Positions 7,048 to 14,580 of a stretch of 16,923 nt of DNA are shown here, in pieces. The DNA comes from an uncultured Dechloromonas sp. Lineage in GTDB: Bacteria; Pseudomonadota; Gammaproteobacteria; Burkholderiales; Rhodocyclaceae. Within the stretch, counting starts at the first letter, position 1; each line of letters begins with the position of its first letter. Both the position numbers and the translations under genes were made by a program. Under the pieces are notes generated by a model, which saw only the letters and a program-made list of their open reading frames with translations, was not told the origin of the DNA and searched no databases. Where the stretch lies: contig CALKUR010000068.1 of NCBI GenBank assembly GCA_937996725.1, positions 1 through 16,923 of the forward strand, given 5' to 3'.

Positions 7048-8364
7048 TTAGTCCGCAGCAACACGCACCGTCACCAGCTGGGCCGGCGACACATGTTTGC
7101 GGAACGCATCGCGCACGCCTTCCGGGGTGAGCGCCCGCACGCGCGCCGGATACTGATCCAGCCAGTCGGTCGGTAACCCGTAGAACACCATCACCCCCAA
7201 ATTGGCGGCCAGCTTACTGTTCGAATCGATACGCAGCGCGAAACCGCCGGCAATGTTGTCTTGCGCGGCTTTGAGTTGTGCTGCGGTCGGCCCGCGTTTG
7301 AGGTAATCACCCACGACTTGATCTACCACCTTGAGTGCATCATCCGCTTGTGCCCGCTTGGTCTCGAGACCAATCGTAAACGGCCCCGGCACCAGCTGCG
7401 GCTGGAAGTAGCTGTACACGCTGTAAGCATAGCCACGGTTCTCACGCACTTCCTTGGTCAGCAGTGACACAAAGCCACCGCCGCCCAGCGTGTAGTTGCC
7501 GACTTGCAAGGCAATCTGTTCCGGATCATCACGCGCCACCGACGGCATACCCATCAGCAGATGCGACTGTGATGCGGGATGATCCACGCGCACCACATTC
7601 GCCGCCGTGGCGGCCGGAGCAGGCAAACGCTTGGGCACCGCTGCCTGATCTGCAGGCAGGTCGGCCAGCAACTGATTGGCCAACGCTTCTGCTTCCACGC
7701 GCGTCAAATCACCGACGATGGCGATGCTCGCTCGCCCCGGCGTGACATGGTTACGCCAGAAGGTCGTGACATCGCTGTGCGACATACTTTCCATCGACGC
7801 CGGTGTCACCAATCGGCCATAGGGATGGCCCGGGTAAATTGCCGAAAAATATGCACGCTGTGCTAGCACTTGCGGTTTGGTCAGCGCTTCCTTAAGCGCA
7901 GCGACGGCACGCGCCTGATCACGTTTAAAGATCGCCCGCTCGAACGTCGGGCGTGCCATCACATCGGCCATCAGCCCGAATGCAATGCTGCGACGCTCGG
8001 GATCCGACAGCGTTCTCAACGATACGGTCGCACTATCGAGTCCGGCACCGACCGAAAGCGTGGCGCCAATATCCGCCAAAGTTTCTGCGACCTGCTGTTC
8101 GTTGCGCGCACCTGCGCCCTGATCCATTAAGCCCGCCGTCATCGAAGCCACGCCAGGTTTATCGGCGGGATCAAAGGCCGAGCCCGCCAGAAACAGCACC
8201 TGTACATCCACGATCGGCAATGCATGTGTCTCGATAAAGTAAACTCGGGCACCCTGCGCCGTTGTCCAGGAAGCCACCGGCGCGGCATATGCCGAACCAT
8301 GGGCCATGCCGATGATCGCCGTTAACCCCAGCAGACACTTCTGTAAATACGTGTTCATGTTCAA
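7048..8364 (-). CDS. M16-family peptidase-like protein without the zinc motif, exported
   Basis: A 438-residue protein with a signal peptide (LTAIIGMAHGSAYA, cleavage near residue 27), expected in the periplasm. The two-lobed M16 fold is recognised from the N-terminal strand/helix pattern (VDVQVLFLAGSAFDPADKPGVA) and a C-terminal half with GNYTLGGGGFVSLLTKEVRENRGYAYSVYS. Aligned with its neighbour, the HxxEH zinc site is replaced: GVAHVTEHMMFKG in the partner corresponds to GVASMTAGLMDQG here. It is therefore likely the non-catalytic subunit of a heterodimer, as in mitochondrial processing peptidase alpha and known bacterial M16 pairs. It carries the R/Y-type substrate segment (NRGYAYSV) usually found in such subunits. 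A GAGGA ribosome-binding site lies upstream, and the gene starts 14 nt after its catalytic partner. Confidence 0.93.
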   Translation of the reverse strand: MNMNTYLQKCLLGLTAIIGMAHGSAYAAPVASWTTAQGARVYFIETHALPIVDVQVLFLAGSAFDPADKPGVASMTAGLMDQGAGARNEQQVAETLADIGATLSVGAGLDSATVSLRTLSDPERRSIAFGLMADVMARPTFERAIFKRDQARAVAALKEALTKPQVLAQRAYFSAIYPGHPYGRLVTPASMESMSHSDVTTFWRNHVTPGRASIAIVGDLTRVEAEALANQLLADLPADQAAVPKRLPAPAATAANVVRVDHPASQSHLLMGMPSVARDDPEQIALQVGNYTLGGGGFVSLLTKEVRENRGYAYSVYSYFQPQLVPGPFTIGLETKRAQADDALKVVDQVVGDYLKRGPTAAQLKAAQDNIAGGFALRIDSNSKLAANLGVMVFYGLPTDWLDQYPARVRALTPEGVRDAFRKHVSPAQLVTVRVAAD

Positions 8365-8378
8365 ATCCTCGATTCTGC

Positions 8379-9767
8379 TCAGTGGCGGCCAGGGGCCTGG
8401 GCGCGTTGGGCGCGCGCTGTCATCTCGGCCGTATCTAAGGGCTGCGGCACTAAGCGTGCAATGGTCAACTGCGTATCGGTGAAGTAGCTCTGCGCCACGC
8501 GCTGCACATCGGCCGTGGTAACGGCGTTCAATTTATCCAGCATCAGTTCATCCGAACGCCAACCGTATCCCAGCGTTTCCAGCATGCCAATCTCCATGGC
8601 CTGCCCCATCACGGAATCTTTCTTGTAGACCTGTGCCGCACGCAACTGGCTACGTGCCCGCGACAGTTCCTGCTCGGTCACGCCCTTATCGGCCACGATC
8701 GCCAATGCCTGGCGAATCGCCGACTCGAGTTCGGCGACGGTATGGCCCGGCCGCGGTGATGCCTGCAAGACAAACATGCCGGGGCCGCGGTTCATGGCGT
8801 CGTAGCTCGCATCCACCGACACTGCGACTTGCTGTTCACGCACCAGCGCCGCCGGCAAACGTGCAGCCTCATGGCCATCCAGAATCTGCGCCAGCATTTC
8901 CAGCGCATAGGGGTCCACGTCTTTTTGCGGATCCGCCAAGCGCGGGGCCTTCCAACCCATCACCAGCAAAGGCAAATCCGCCGGCGCTTTCACCTCCAGT
9001 TGCCGCACGCCCGCTTGCGTCGGCTCTGCATACTGCTTACGCGCTTCCAGCGCCCGCATGGGCACCTTGCCGTAAGTCTCACGCGCCCACGCAAACACCT
9101 GGCCATGTTTCACATCCCCCACCACCACTAGGATCGCGTTGTTGGGCACATACCAGCGGCGGTACCAGTCACGCACATCAGTGACCTTGAGCTGTTCTAG
9201 ATCGCTCATCCAGCCAATGATCGGACGGCGATAGGGGTGCGCCTGCCAGGCCACGGCATTCATGGCCTCGTGCACGCGCGCCGTCGACTGATCATCCGTG
9301 CGCATGCGTCGCTCTTCCATCACGACCTGGATTTCCTTGTCGTAGCCCATTGGTTCCAGCGTCAGGTGACGCATCCGATCCGCCTCCAGCACCATCACCG
9401 TTTTGAGCTGGTTCGCCGGTACCTGCTGGAAGTAAGCGGTGTAATCCGTACTAGTAAATGCATTGTCGCGACCACCAATGACAGCAACGCGACGGTTGAA
9501 CTCACCGGGGCCCACACTTGGCGTCCCCTTGAACATCATGTGCTCGGTCACGTGGGCGACACCCGTCACGCCATCATGCTCATCCATGCTGCCAACCCGA
9601 TACCAAACCATCTGCACGGCTGTCGGCGCGCGCGAGTCTTCCCGCACCACGACCCGCATGCCGTTGGCCAGTGTGGTTTCAAAGGTCGTTTCGACCGCAA
9701 CGGCCGCTGTGGAGACCCCCGCGAACAATAAAAGGGACAACAAAATTCTGAATGGCATGGTTGGCAT
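8379..9767 (-). CDS. M16-family zinc metallopeptidase (pitrilysin-like), exported
   Basis: A 462-residue protein with a signal peptide (ILLSLLLFAGVSTAAVA, cleavage near residue 24) and the inverted zinc-binding motif HVTEH (His72, Glu75, His76). The third zinc ligand is Glu151 or Glu152 in VVMEERRMR, about 75 residues later, as in family M16. Other family features are GPGEFNRRVAVIGGRDNAFTS and YRRWYVPNNAILVVVGDV. It is probably a periplasmic oligopeptidase or processing peptidase that works with the inactive homologue encoded 14 nt downstream; the substrate is unknown. It is the first gene of the M16-M16-rsmD-coaD-ferredoxin row and is divergent from ftsY across a 45-bp gap. Two in-frame ATGs (9767 and 9758) could start it; neither has a strong ribosome-binding site. 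Confidence 0.95.
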   Translation of the reverse strand: MPTMPFRILLSLLLFAGVSTAAVAVETTFETTLANGMRVVVREDSRAPTAVQMVWYRVGSMDEHDGVTGVAHVTEHMMFKGTPSVGPGEFNRRVAVIGGRDNAFTSTDYTAYFQQVPANQLKTVMVLEADRMRHLTLEPMGYDKEIQVVMEERRMRTDDQSTARVHEAMNAVAWQAHPYRRPIIGWMSDLEQLKVTDVRDWYRRWYVPNNAILVVVGDVKHGQVFAWARETYGKVPMRALEARKQYAEPTQAGVRQLEVKAPADLPLLVMGWKAPRLADPQKDVDPYALEMLAQILDGHEAARLPAALVREQQVAVSVDASYDAMNRGPGMFVLQASPRPGHTVAELESAIRQALAIVADKGVTEQELSRARSQLRAAQVYKKDSVMGQAMEIGMLETLGYGWRSDELMLDKLNAVTTADVQRVAQSYFTDTQLTIARLVPQPLDTAEMTARAQRAQAPGRH

Positions 9768-9812
9768 CGCTCTAGGCTAAAATCAGGAGATTGTTAAGGA
9801 TACCCGTGCCCC

Positions 9813-10766
9813 ATGACTGACGCCAACGCAGACTCCCAGAAAGCGCCCAACCGCTCCTGGCGCGAACGCCTCTTCGCCGGACTCACTAAAACCCGTCAGC
9901 AGATCGGGGGCTCGGTGCGCGGCCTATTCTCGCGCGGCAAGGTCGACGACGAACTATTGGAAGAACTCGAGGCCCTGCTGCTCTCGGCCGATGTCGGTGT
10001 CGAGGCTACGGTCAAACTGCTGGAAGAACTCCGCCTAAAAGCGCGGCGTGACAACCTGCAAACCCCGGAAGCCATTCAGGCGGCGCTGGTCGACAGCCTG
10101 ACTCAGTTGCTGCAACCTCTGGAAGCGCCGCTACATATCAACGCGCCGGCGGGCACCCCCTTCGTCATCATGGTGGCCGGCATCAACGGGGCCGGCAAAA
10201 CCACCACGCTGGGCAAACTCGCCCATCAGTTCCAGGCCGATGGCCACTCGGTGCTGCTAGCCGCCGGCGACACCTTCCGCGCGGCTGCGCGTGAGCAACT
10301 CCAAGCCTGGGGACAACGCAACGACGTCACCGTCATCTCGCAAGAGGGTGGCGACCCCTCGGCCGTGATTTTTGATGCCGTGCAGGCCGCCCGCGCCCGA
10401 GGTATCCACGTGGTGCTGGCCGATACCGCCGGTCGCTTGCCGACCCAGATGCATCTGATGGACGAAATCGCCAAGATCCGTCGCGTCATCGCCAAAGCCG
10501 AAGCCACGGCTCCACACGAAGTGTTGCTGGTACTTGATGGCACCATCGGGCAGAACGCCATTGCTCAGGTCAAAGCCTTCGACAAAGCCATCAACGTCAG
10601 CGGTCTAGTGATCACCAAGCTGGATGGTTCCGCCAAGGGCGGTGTGCTGGCGGCCATTGCCTGCCAGTGCCCGAAACCCGTGCGTTATATCGGTGTCGGC
10701 GAGCAAATCGAAGACCTACAACCGTTTACCGCCCGCGCTTTTGCCGAAGCACTGCTAGGACAATAG
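9813..10766 (+). CDS. ftsY: Signal recognition particle receptor FtsY
   Basis: The membrane-associated GTPase that receives Ffh-nascent chain complexes and delivers them to SecYEG. The 317-residue protein has a short N-terminal A region without the long acidic stretch of E. coli FtsY, then a helical N domain (about 15-100) with the conserved LLSADVGVEAT. The NG GTPase core shows G1 GINGAGKTTT (123-132), the DTFRAAAREQL insertion-box segment (153-163), DTAGRLPT (204-211), TKLDGSAKGG (268-277) and the closing GVGEQIEDLQPF. The usual VLDATTGQNA reads VLDGTIGQNA, a mild variant. An AAGGA site lies 12 nt upstream of the ATG. ChaA follows only 3 nt after the stop, so the two are one transcription unit. 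FtsY next to rsmD (divergent here) and upstream of rpoH is a conserved neighbourhood. Confidence 0.97.
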   Translation: MTDANADSQKAPNRSWRERLFAGLTKTRQQIGGSVRGLFSRGKVDDELLEELEALLLSADVGVEATVKLLEELRLKARRDNLQTPEAIQAALVDSLTQLLQPLEAPLHINAPAGTPFVIMVAGINGAGKTTTLGKLAHQFQADGHSVLLAAGDTFRAAAREQLQAWGQRNDVTVISQEGGDPSAVIFDAVQAARARGIHVVLADTAGRLPTQMHLMDEIAKIRRVIAKAEATAPHEVLLVLDGTIGQNAIAQVKAFDKAINVSGLVITKLDGSAKGGVLAAIACQCPKPVRYIGVGEQIEDLQPFTARAFAEALLGQ

Positions 10767-10769
10767 GCT

Positions 10770-11888
10770 ATGCTGACCTTGCTCCGCAAAGAATGGCCGT
10801 TCCTGCTCGGTCTGGTCACCATGATCGGCATCTGGAATTTGCCGATACCGATTCAAGATATTCCACACACCGGCCTTGTTGCTCTTGCGCTCTTCCTTAT
10901 TACGCTCACCTGTGTATTCCGGGTCACTTACCATGCCGACGAACTGGCGGAGCTGCTGGGGGAACCCTATGGCACGCTGATTCTGACGCTATCGGCCACC
11001 ATCATCGAAGTGGCGATCATGGTCACCGTACTGGGCCACGCTGGCGGCAACCCGACCTTCGTTCGGGACACCATTGCTGCCACGGTCATGATCACCGTCG
11101 GGTTCATGCTCGGTATTGCCATGTTCATCGGTGCCTTCGTCCACCGGCAACAGACCGTGAATACCGATGGCGCGCTTACCTATCTGGGCATCATCATTCC
11201 CCTGGCCATTCTGGTACTGGTACTCCCCAACTTTACGGACACCACCATTGGCCCGACGCTGGCCATCGCCCAGGAAGTCTTCATCGCCGTTATCGCACTC
11301 CTGCTCTACGCGATCTTCCTATTCATCCAGACCCGCCGGCACCGCAAACTTTTCCGTGACAAGTCAGCGCCGGAGCCGCTGACGTTTGACCCCGAGCTTG
11401 AACCCACCATCCCACATGGCCAGCAGCCGCCGCCGTTCCTCCGGCTGAAACATTTGGCCTGGCTACTCATTAGCCTATTGCTGGTCGTGCTACTGGCCGA
11501 GGAAATGGCCATCCTCATGGACGACTTACTGGAAGAACACCGCCTGCCTGGCCAACTAGGGGGGTTGGTCGTTGCCATGTTGGTGCTGGCCCCCGAATGC
11601 CTGGCGTCCATTAATGCCGCCTACAAAAACCGATTGCAACGGTCCGTCAATATTGCCCTCGGCAGTGGTTTAGCCACGCTCTCCCTCAGCGTCCCTGCCA
11701 TTCTCATCATCGTCAGCTCCTTGGGGCATACGATTGATCTGGGGCTCCCTCCCCGGGAGATGATTATGCTGTTGTCGACGCTTTGGGTAGCCAACATCTC
11801 CCTGGCCACGAAACGTACTAATCTGATGCAAGGCACTGTATTACTGGTACTTTTTATGACCTACGGCTTCCTCATCATCGTCCCCTAA
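10770..11888 (+). CDS. chaA: Calcium/sodium:proton antiporter, ChaA-like (CaCA superfamily)
   Basis: An inner-membrane cation/proton exchanger of 372 residues with about eleven hydrophobic segments. Both signature alpha-repeats are visible: GEPYGTLILTLSATIIEVAIM (64-84, with the ion-binding Glu80) and, in the second half, LGGLVVAMLVLAPECLASINA with its own acidic residue. A charged cytoplasmic loop (RRHRKLFRDK through the EPTIPHG region) separates the halves. These features match E. coli ChaA in order and length (366 residues). It starts 3 nt after the ftsY stop with an AGGACA site inside the end of ftsY, and a terminator follows. In E. coli this locus carries ftsE-ftsX instead; the reason for a cation exchanger here is not clear. 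The substrate (Ca, Na or K) cannot be told from the sequence. Confidence 0.93.
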   Translation: MLTLLRKEWPFLLGLVTMIGIWNLPIPIQDIPHTGLVALALFLITLTCVFRVTYHADELAELLGEPYGTLILTLSATIIEVAIMVTVLGHAGGNPTFVRDTIAATVMITVGFMLGIAMFIGAFVHRQQTVNTDGALTYLGIIIPLAILVLVLPNFTDTTIGPTLAIAQEVFIAVIALLLYAIFLFIQTRRHRKLFRDKSAPEPLTFDPELEPTIPHGQQPPPFLRLKHLAWLLISLLLVVLLAEEMAILMDDLLEEHRLPGQLGGLVVAMLVLAPECLASINAAYKNRLQRSVNIALGSGLATLSLSVPAILIIVSSLGHTIDLGLPPREMIMLLSTLWVANISLATKRTNLMQGTVLLVLFMTYGFLIIVP

Positions 11889-11893
11889 AAATA

Positions 11894-11923
11894 GTTCGGA
11901 TTTCCGGGAACTTTTTCGTTTTT
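11894..11923 (+). terminator. Intrinsic terminator of ftsY-chaA
   Basis: GTTCGG-ATTT-CCGGGAAC forms a stem with a 2-nt bulge, and a strong T-run (TTTTTCGTTTTTT) follows immediately. It starts 5 nt after the chaA stop. It separates ftsY-chaA from rpoH and overlaps the proposed -35 element of the rpoH promoter. Confidence 0.6.
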
Positions 11924-11935
11924 TAGCACTCTATT
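11907..11935 (+). promoter_or_regulatory. Candidate RpoE (sigma-24)-type promoter of rpoH
   Basis: GGAACTT (11907-11913), 16 bp, then TCTAT (11930-11934) resembles the RpoE consensus GGAACTT-N16-TCnAA; the -35 match is exact and the -10 matches four of five. Transcription would start near 11940-11942, giving a leader of about 36 nt before the rpoH ATG. The rpoH gene of E. coli also has an RpoE-dependent promoter (established for E. coli; inferred here). Confidence 0.45.
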
Positions 11936-11949
11936 GCCTTGAGTGCCAA
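11923..11949 (+). promoter_or_regulatory. CIRCE element, HrcA operator upstream of rpoH
   Basis: TTAGCACTC, a 9-bp spacer (TATTGCCTT) and GAGTGCCAA match the CIRCE consensus TTAGCACTC-N9-GAGTGCTAA at 17 of 18 arm positions with the exact spacing. It lies 27 bp upstream of the rpoH start codon and covers the -10 element and probable start point of the candidate promoter, a position where bound HrcA would block transcription. HrcA itself is not encoded in this window. Confidence 0.88.
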
Positions 11950-11976
11950 AACAACGATAATAACGAGAGGAAATCC

Positions 11977-12861
11977 ATGACCACCACCGCAATGACCATT
12001 GCCAGCCCAAAATTCAACGCATTGACGGCGATGCCGTCGCCAATCGGCAACCTGGACGGTTATATCCGCGCTGTTCAGCAATACCCCATGCTCACCGAAC
12101 AGGAGGAGCAGGGACTGGCGCGCCGCCTGCGAGACCATGACGATCTGGACGCCGCCCGCCAGCTGATTCTGTCCCACCTGCGCCTGGTGGTCTCCACTGC
12201 GCGACAATACTTGGGCTACGGCCTGCCGCACGCCGACCTGATCCAGGAAGGCAACATCGGTCTGATGAAGGCCGTGAAACGCTTCGACCCGGAACGCGGT
12301 GTGCGCCTGGTGTCCTTTGCCATGCATTGGATCAAGGCCGAGATGCACGAGTACATCCTGAAAAACTGGCGTCTCGTCAAAGTGGCCACCACCAAGGCGC
12401 AGCGCAAGTTGTTCTTCAATCTGCGCAGCATGAAGGGCAACGCTAGCCACCTGGACCAAGCCACCACTGAGGCCATTGCTACCCAGCTCAACGTGTCCGA
12501 AGCCGATGTGCGCGAAATGAATATGCGCCTCACCGGCCGCGACATCGCACTGGATCCAGGCCCGGACGTCTCGGACGAAGACAACTTCGCCCCGATCGAC
12601 TACCTGGCCGATGATTCGATGGAGCCGACCGCTGTGCTAGAAGGCCGCGCCCGCGACCATCTGCAGAGCGAAGGCCTGCAACAAGCGCTGGCCCAACTAG
12701 ACGACCGGAGCCGCCACATCGTGCAATCGCGCTGGCTAGCCGACGACGGCGGTGCCACGCTGCAGGATCTGGCCGATGAGTACGGTGTGTCAGCAGAACG
12801 TATTCGTCAGATCGAAGCCAAAGCTCTGAAATCGCTGCGCACGCATCTAGCACCGGCCTGA
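11977..12861 (+). CDS. rpoH: RNA polymerase heat-shock sigma factor RpoH (sigma-32)
   Basis: Directs RNA polymerase to heat-shock promoters (chaperones, proteases). The 294-residue protein shows region 2 (LILSHLRLVVSTARQYLGYG, DLIQEGNIGLMKAVKRFDPERGVRLVSFAMHWIKAEMHEYILKN at about 63-130), the sigma-32-specific RpoH box QRKLFFNLRSMK (142-153), which distinguishes it from RpoD and RpoS, and region 4.2 with a helix-turn-helix (TLQDLADEYGVSAERIRQIEAKALKSLR, about 260-287). A strong GAGAGGAAATCC ribosome-binding site precedes the ATG. The gene sits after ftsY-chaA but behind a terminator, so it is probably its own unit, controlled by the CIRCE operator and candidate RpoE promoter just upstream. 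An mRNA thermosensor like that of E. coli is possible but not apparent by eye. Confidence 0.97.
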   Translation: MTTTAMTIASPKFNALTAMPSPIGNLDGYIRAVQQYPMLTEQEEQGLARRLRDHDDLDAARQLILSHLRLVVSTARQYLGYGLPHADLIQEGNIGLMKAVKRFDPERGVRLVSFAMHWIKAEMHEYILKNWRLVKVATTKAQRKLFFNLRSMKGNASHLDQATTEAIATQLNVSEADVREMNMRLTGRDIALDPGPDVSDEDNFAPIDYLADDSMEPTAVLEGRARDHLQSEGLQQALAQLDDRSRHIVQSRWLADDGGATLQDLADEYGVSAERIRQIEAKALKSLRTHLAPA

Positions 12862-12900
12862 AGTTTTTAGGGGTCGGTGATCGGCCAAAATTCATTCTGA

Positions 12901-12921
12901 ATCACTAAGTTGTGGGCCAAA
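12901..12921 (+). repeat. Imperfect 21-bp direct repeat, copy 1 (after rpoH)
   Basis: Contains ATCACTAAGTTGTGGGCC and then AAA. It matches 15856-15876 at 19 of 21 positions on the same strand (differences C/G at base 5 and C/T at base 17). It lies 40 bp after the rpoH stop, at the edge of the A/T-rich stretch. Confidence 0.6.
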
Positions 12922-12965
12922 ACCCCCAAGGTGATAACTCCGAGGGGCGCCCCTCTCGTGGCCCA
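12913..12965 (+). terminator. Nested inverted repeats after rpoH, possible terminator
   Basis: An outer pair TGGGCCA (12913-12919) and TGGCCCA (12959-12965) encloses a perfect 14-bp palindrome GAGGGGCGCCCCTC (12942-12955). The DNA after it is A/T-rich (ATTTAAA) but has no long T-run. It probably ends the rpoH transcript or shields its 3' end. Confidence 0.4.
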
Positions 12966-12976
12966 ATTTAAAGGGG

Positions 12977-12982
12977 CATAAT
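12977..12982 (+). promoter_or_regulatory. Possible -10 box (CATAAT) of the MltF-like gene
   Basis: CATAAT lies 43 nt upstream of the preferred ATG at 13026. No matching -35 hexamer is seen at 16-18 bp, so this is a weak call. Confidence 0.25.
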
Positions 12983-13025
12983 AGTCAAAAAAGTAATGCA
13001 GCAAGTGCTAGGGGCAAATAGAACA

Positions 13026-14444
13026 ATGAAGCTTTTAATCAATCTAACCACGGCGTTCTGTCTATGCCTTAGCGCCACGCTCAGCTATGCGATTCAAAGC
13101 GATGGCACTGTCAGCAAACGAACTTATGCTGAGATGTTGGCCAAAGGCGAAGTCCGAATGTCTGTGCCCTATGATCGAACAACCTATGTGGATGCAAAAA
13201 CTCAGAAACTAGGTACGTCTCCGATCATGGCCAATTATCTGGGCAAGTTTCTGACGGACAAGTACAAGAAAAACATTCGGGTGATCGTGGTACCAACCAT
13301 GCCCGGGCAACTCGTGAATGCAGTTGATACGGGCCAAGCCGACTTTGCGTATGGTTATGTCGACGAATACGCACCGAAGCTTGACCCCTCGCGCTACATC
13401 GTCTTCCCGCACCCACGCCACGAACGACACGTCCTCGTTTCCAATGTGTCGGAAGGTCCGAAAACTAGTCTGAGAGAGCTCTCCGGTGAAACTGTTTGCC
13501 TAGGGCGGCAAACCGATACGCCAGTCTTCAATGAACTGAATAAAACAATACAAAAGTCTGGCAAGCAACCGATCCATGTCTACAAGGATCAACAGGTTCT
13601 AGATGACGAAGATTTGTTGCAAATGCTAAACGATGGCCTAGTGCCACATGTCTATGTAGCACTCTGGAAAGCCAACCTCTGGAAACCACTCCTCAAAAAC
13701 ATTCGCGTCAACGAGGAAACGGCCACTCCTGGCGATACGACTGAGGGCGTGATCGTTGGCAGCGAGAATAAACTGCTGGCAGACGACATTATTGGCTTTG
13801 TTATGAGCCCTTACCTCGACAAAGCTTTGGACTCGTATCGAAATGGTGATTTTAAGTATCGCGAGCATGCGCTTAAAAACCCAGCGGCCGCGCCTGAATG
13901 GGCGCGCTATCTCAGTATGAAGCCATACTTTGATCGATATGGCCCAGAGAGCCGTCTCGATCCATTGTTTGTTGCCGCACTGGGTTTTCAGGAAACGATG
14001 CTCGATCAGAACCTCACAAGTCCTATGGGTGCCGTTGGCGTCATGCAGCTGCTGCCCGCCACCGGTTCATCCATGAAAGTCGGCAACATTCGCGAACTTG
14101 AGCCAAACATTCATGCCGGTGCCAAATACATGAGCTCTCTGCTCTATGGCATGTCGATCGACGATGAGTTTACGCGGTTAGAACGTGCTTTATTTGCAAC
14201 TGCGGCTTATAACGCCGGCCCAAACAACATTCGCAAAGCGCGGGAACTCGCACAGAAAATGGGGTTCGATCCCAATAAGTGGTTTTTGAATGTTGAAATG
14301 GCAGCCGCAAAAATGATGGGCTTAGAAACCTTCTTCTATGTACGAAACGTCTACAAATACTTCGTCACGTATGAGGTCCGGCAGAAGAAAATAGCTCTAG
14401 ATCAGGAAACGCTCCTAGTGGATACCTATCGATCCACCAGGTAA
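13026..14444 (+). CDS. Exported substrate-binding-domain/lytic transglycosylase protein (MltF-like)
   Basis: A 472-residue periplasmic protein with two parts. The signal peptide is KLLINLTTAFCLCLSATLSYA, with cleavage near residue 22 and no lipobox at the site. Residues about 30-285 resemble a type 2 periplasmic solute-binding domain (GEVRMSVPYD, NAVDTGQADFAYGYVDEY, ELSGETVCLG). Residues about 290-470 are a goose-lysozyme-type transglycosylase (SLT) domain: FVAALGFQETMLDQN with catalytic Glu323, the GAVGVMQLLPAT motif (335-346) and AAYNAGPNNIRKAR (393-406). The same architecture occurs in MltF, which cleaves peptidoglycan to 1,6-anhydromuropeptides; what the binding domain senses is unknown. 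The ATG at 13026 is chosen because it begins the signal peptide and has AGGGG 11 nt before it; the frame is open to an earlier ATG at 12996. Base composition is richer in A/T than the housekeeping genes to the left. Confidence 0.9.
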   Translation: MKLLINLTTAFCLCLSATLSYAIQSDGTVSKRTYAEMLAKGEVRMSVPYDRTTYVDAKTQKLGTSPIMANYLGKFLTDKYKKNIRVIVVPTMPGQLVNAVDTGQADFAYGYVDEYAPKLDPSRYIVFPHPRHERHVLVSNVSEGPKTSLRELSGETVCLGRQTDTPVFNELNKTIQKSGKQPIHVYKDQQVLDDEDLLQMLNDGLVPHVYVALWKANLWKPLLKNIRVNEETATPGDTTEGVIVGSENKLLADDIIGFVMSPYLDKALDSYRNGDFKYREHALKNPAAAPEWARYLSMKPYFDRYGPESRLDPLFVAALGFQETMLDQNLTSPMGAVGVMQLLPATGSSMKVGNIRELEPNIHAGAKYMSSLLYGMSIDDEFTRLERALFATAAYNAGPNNIRKARELAQKMGFDPNKWFLNVEMAAAKMMGLETFFYVRNVYKYFVTYEVRQKKIALDQETLLVDTYRSTR

Positions 14445-14580
14445 GTCTTGGAAACCCTCTGGGAATTTATGGTCTACCAAACCTCATTGAAATTGACGGT
14501 ATGGATCAATCGAGCAGCACTTCTCCAACGGGCTCAATAAAAACGCTTTACTTATCCGAGAATTTTAGCTGCTAGCATCT
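14445..14580. other. Non-coding gap between convergent genes
   Basis: A 136-bp A/T-rich gap between the MltF-like gene and the small membrane gene facing it. I see no clear terminator, ORF or repeat in it. Confidence 0.4.

Noticed and set aside
10226..10561. Minus-strand frames opposite ftsY
   Set aside because: Shadow of a G/C-rich conserved gene; no independent signals.
11934..11961. TTGCCT-N16-GATAAT as a sigma-70 promoter for rpoH
   Set aside because: Hexamers are fair, but the start point would fall in or next to the ribosome-binding site, leaving a leader of only about 8-10 nt; the upstream RpoE-like match fits the CIRCE position better. Not excluded.
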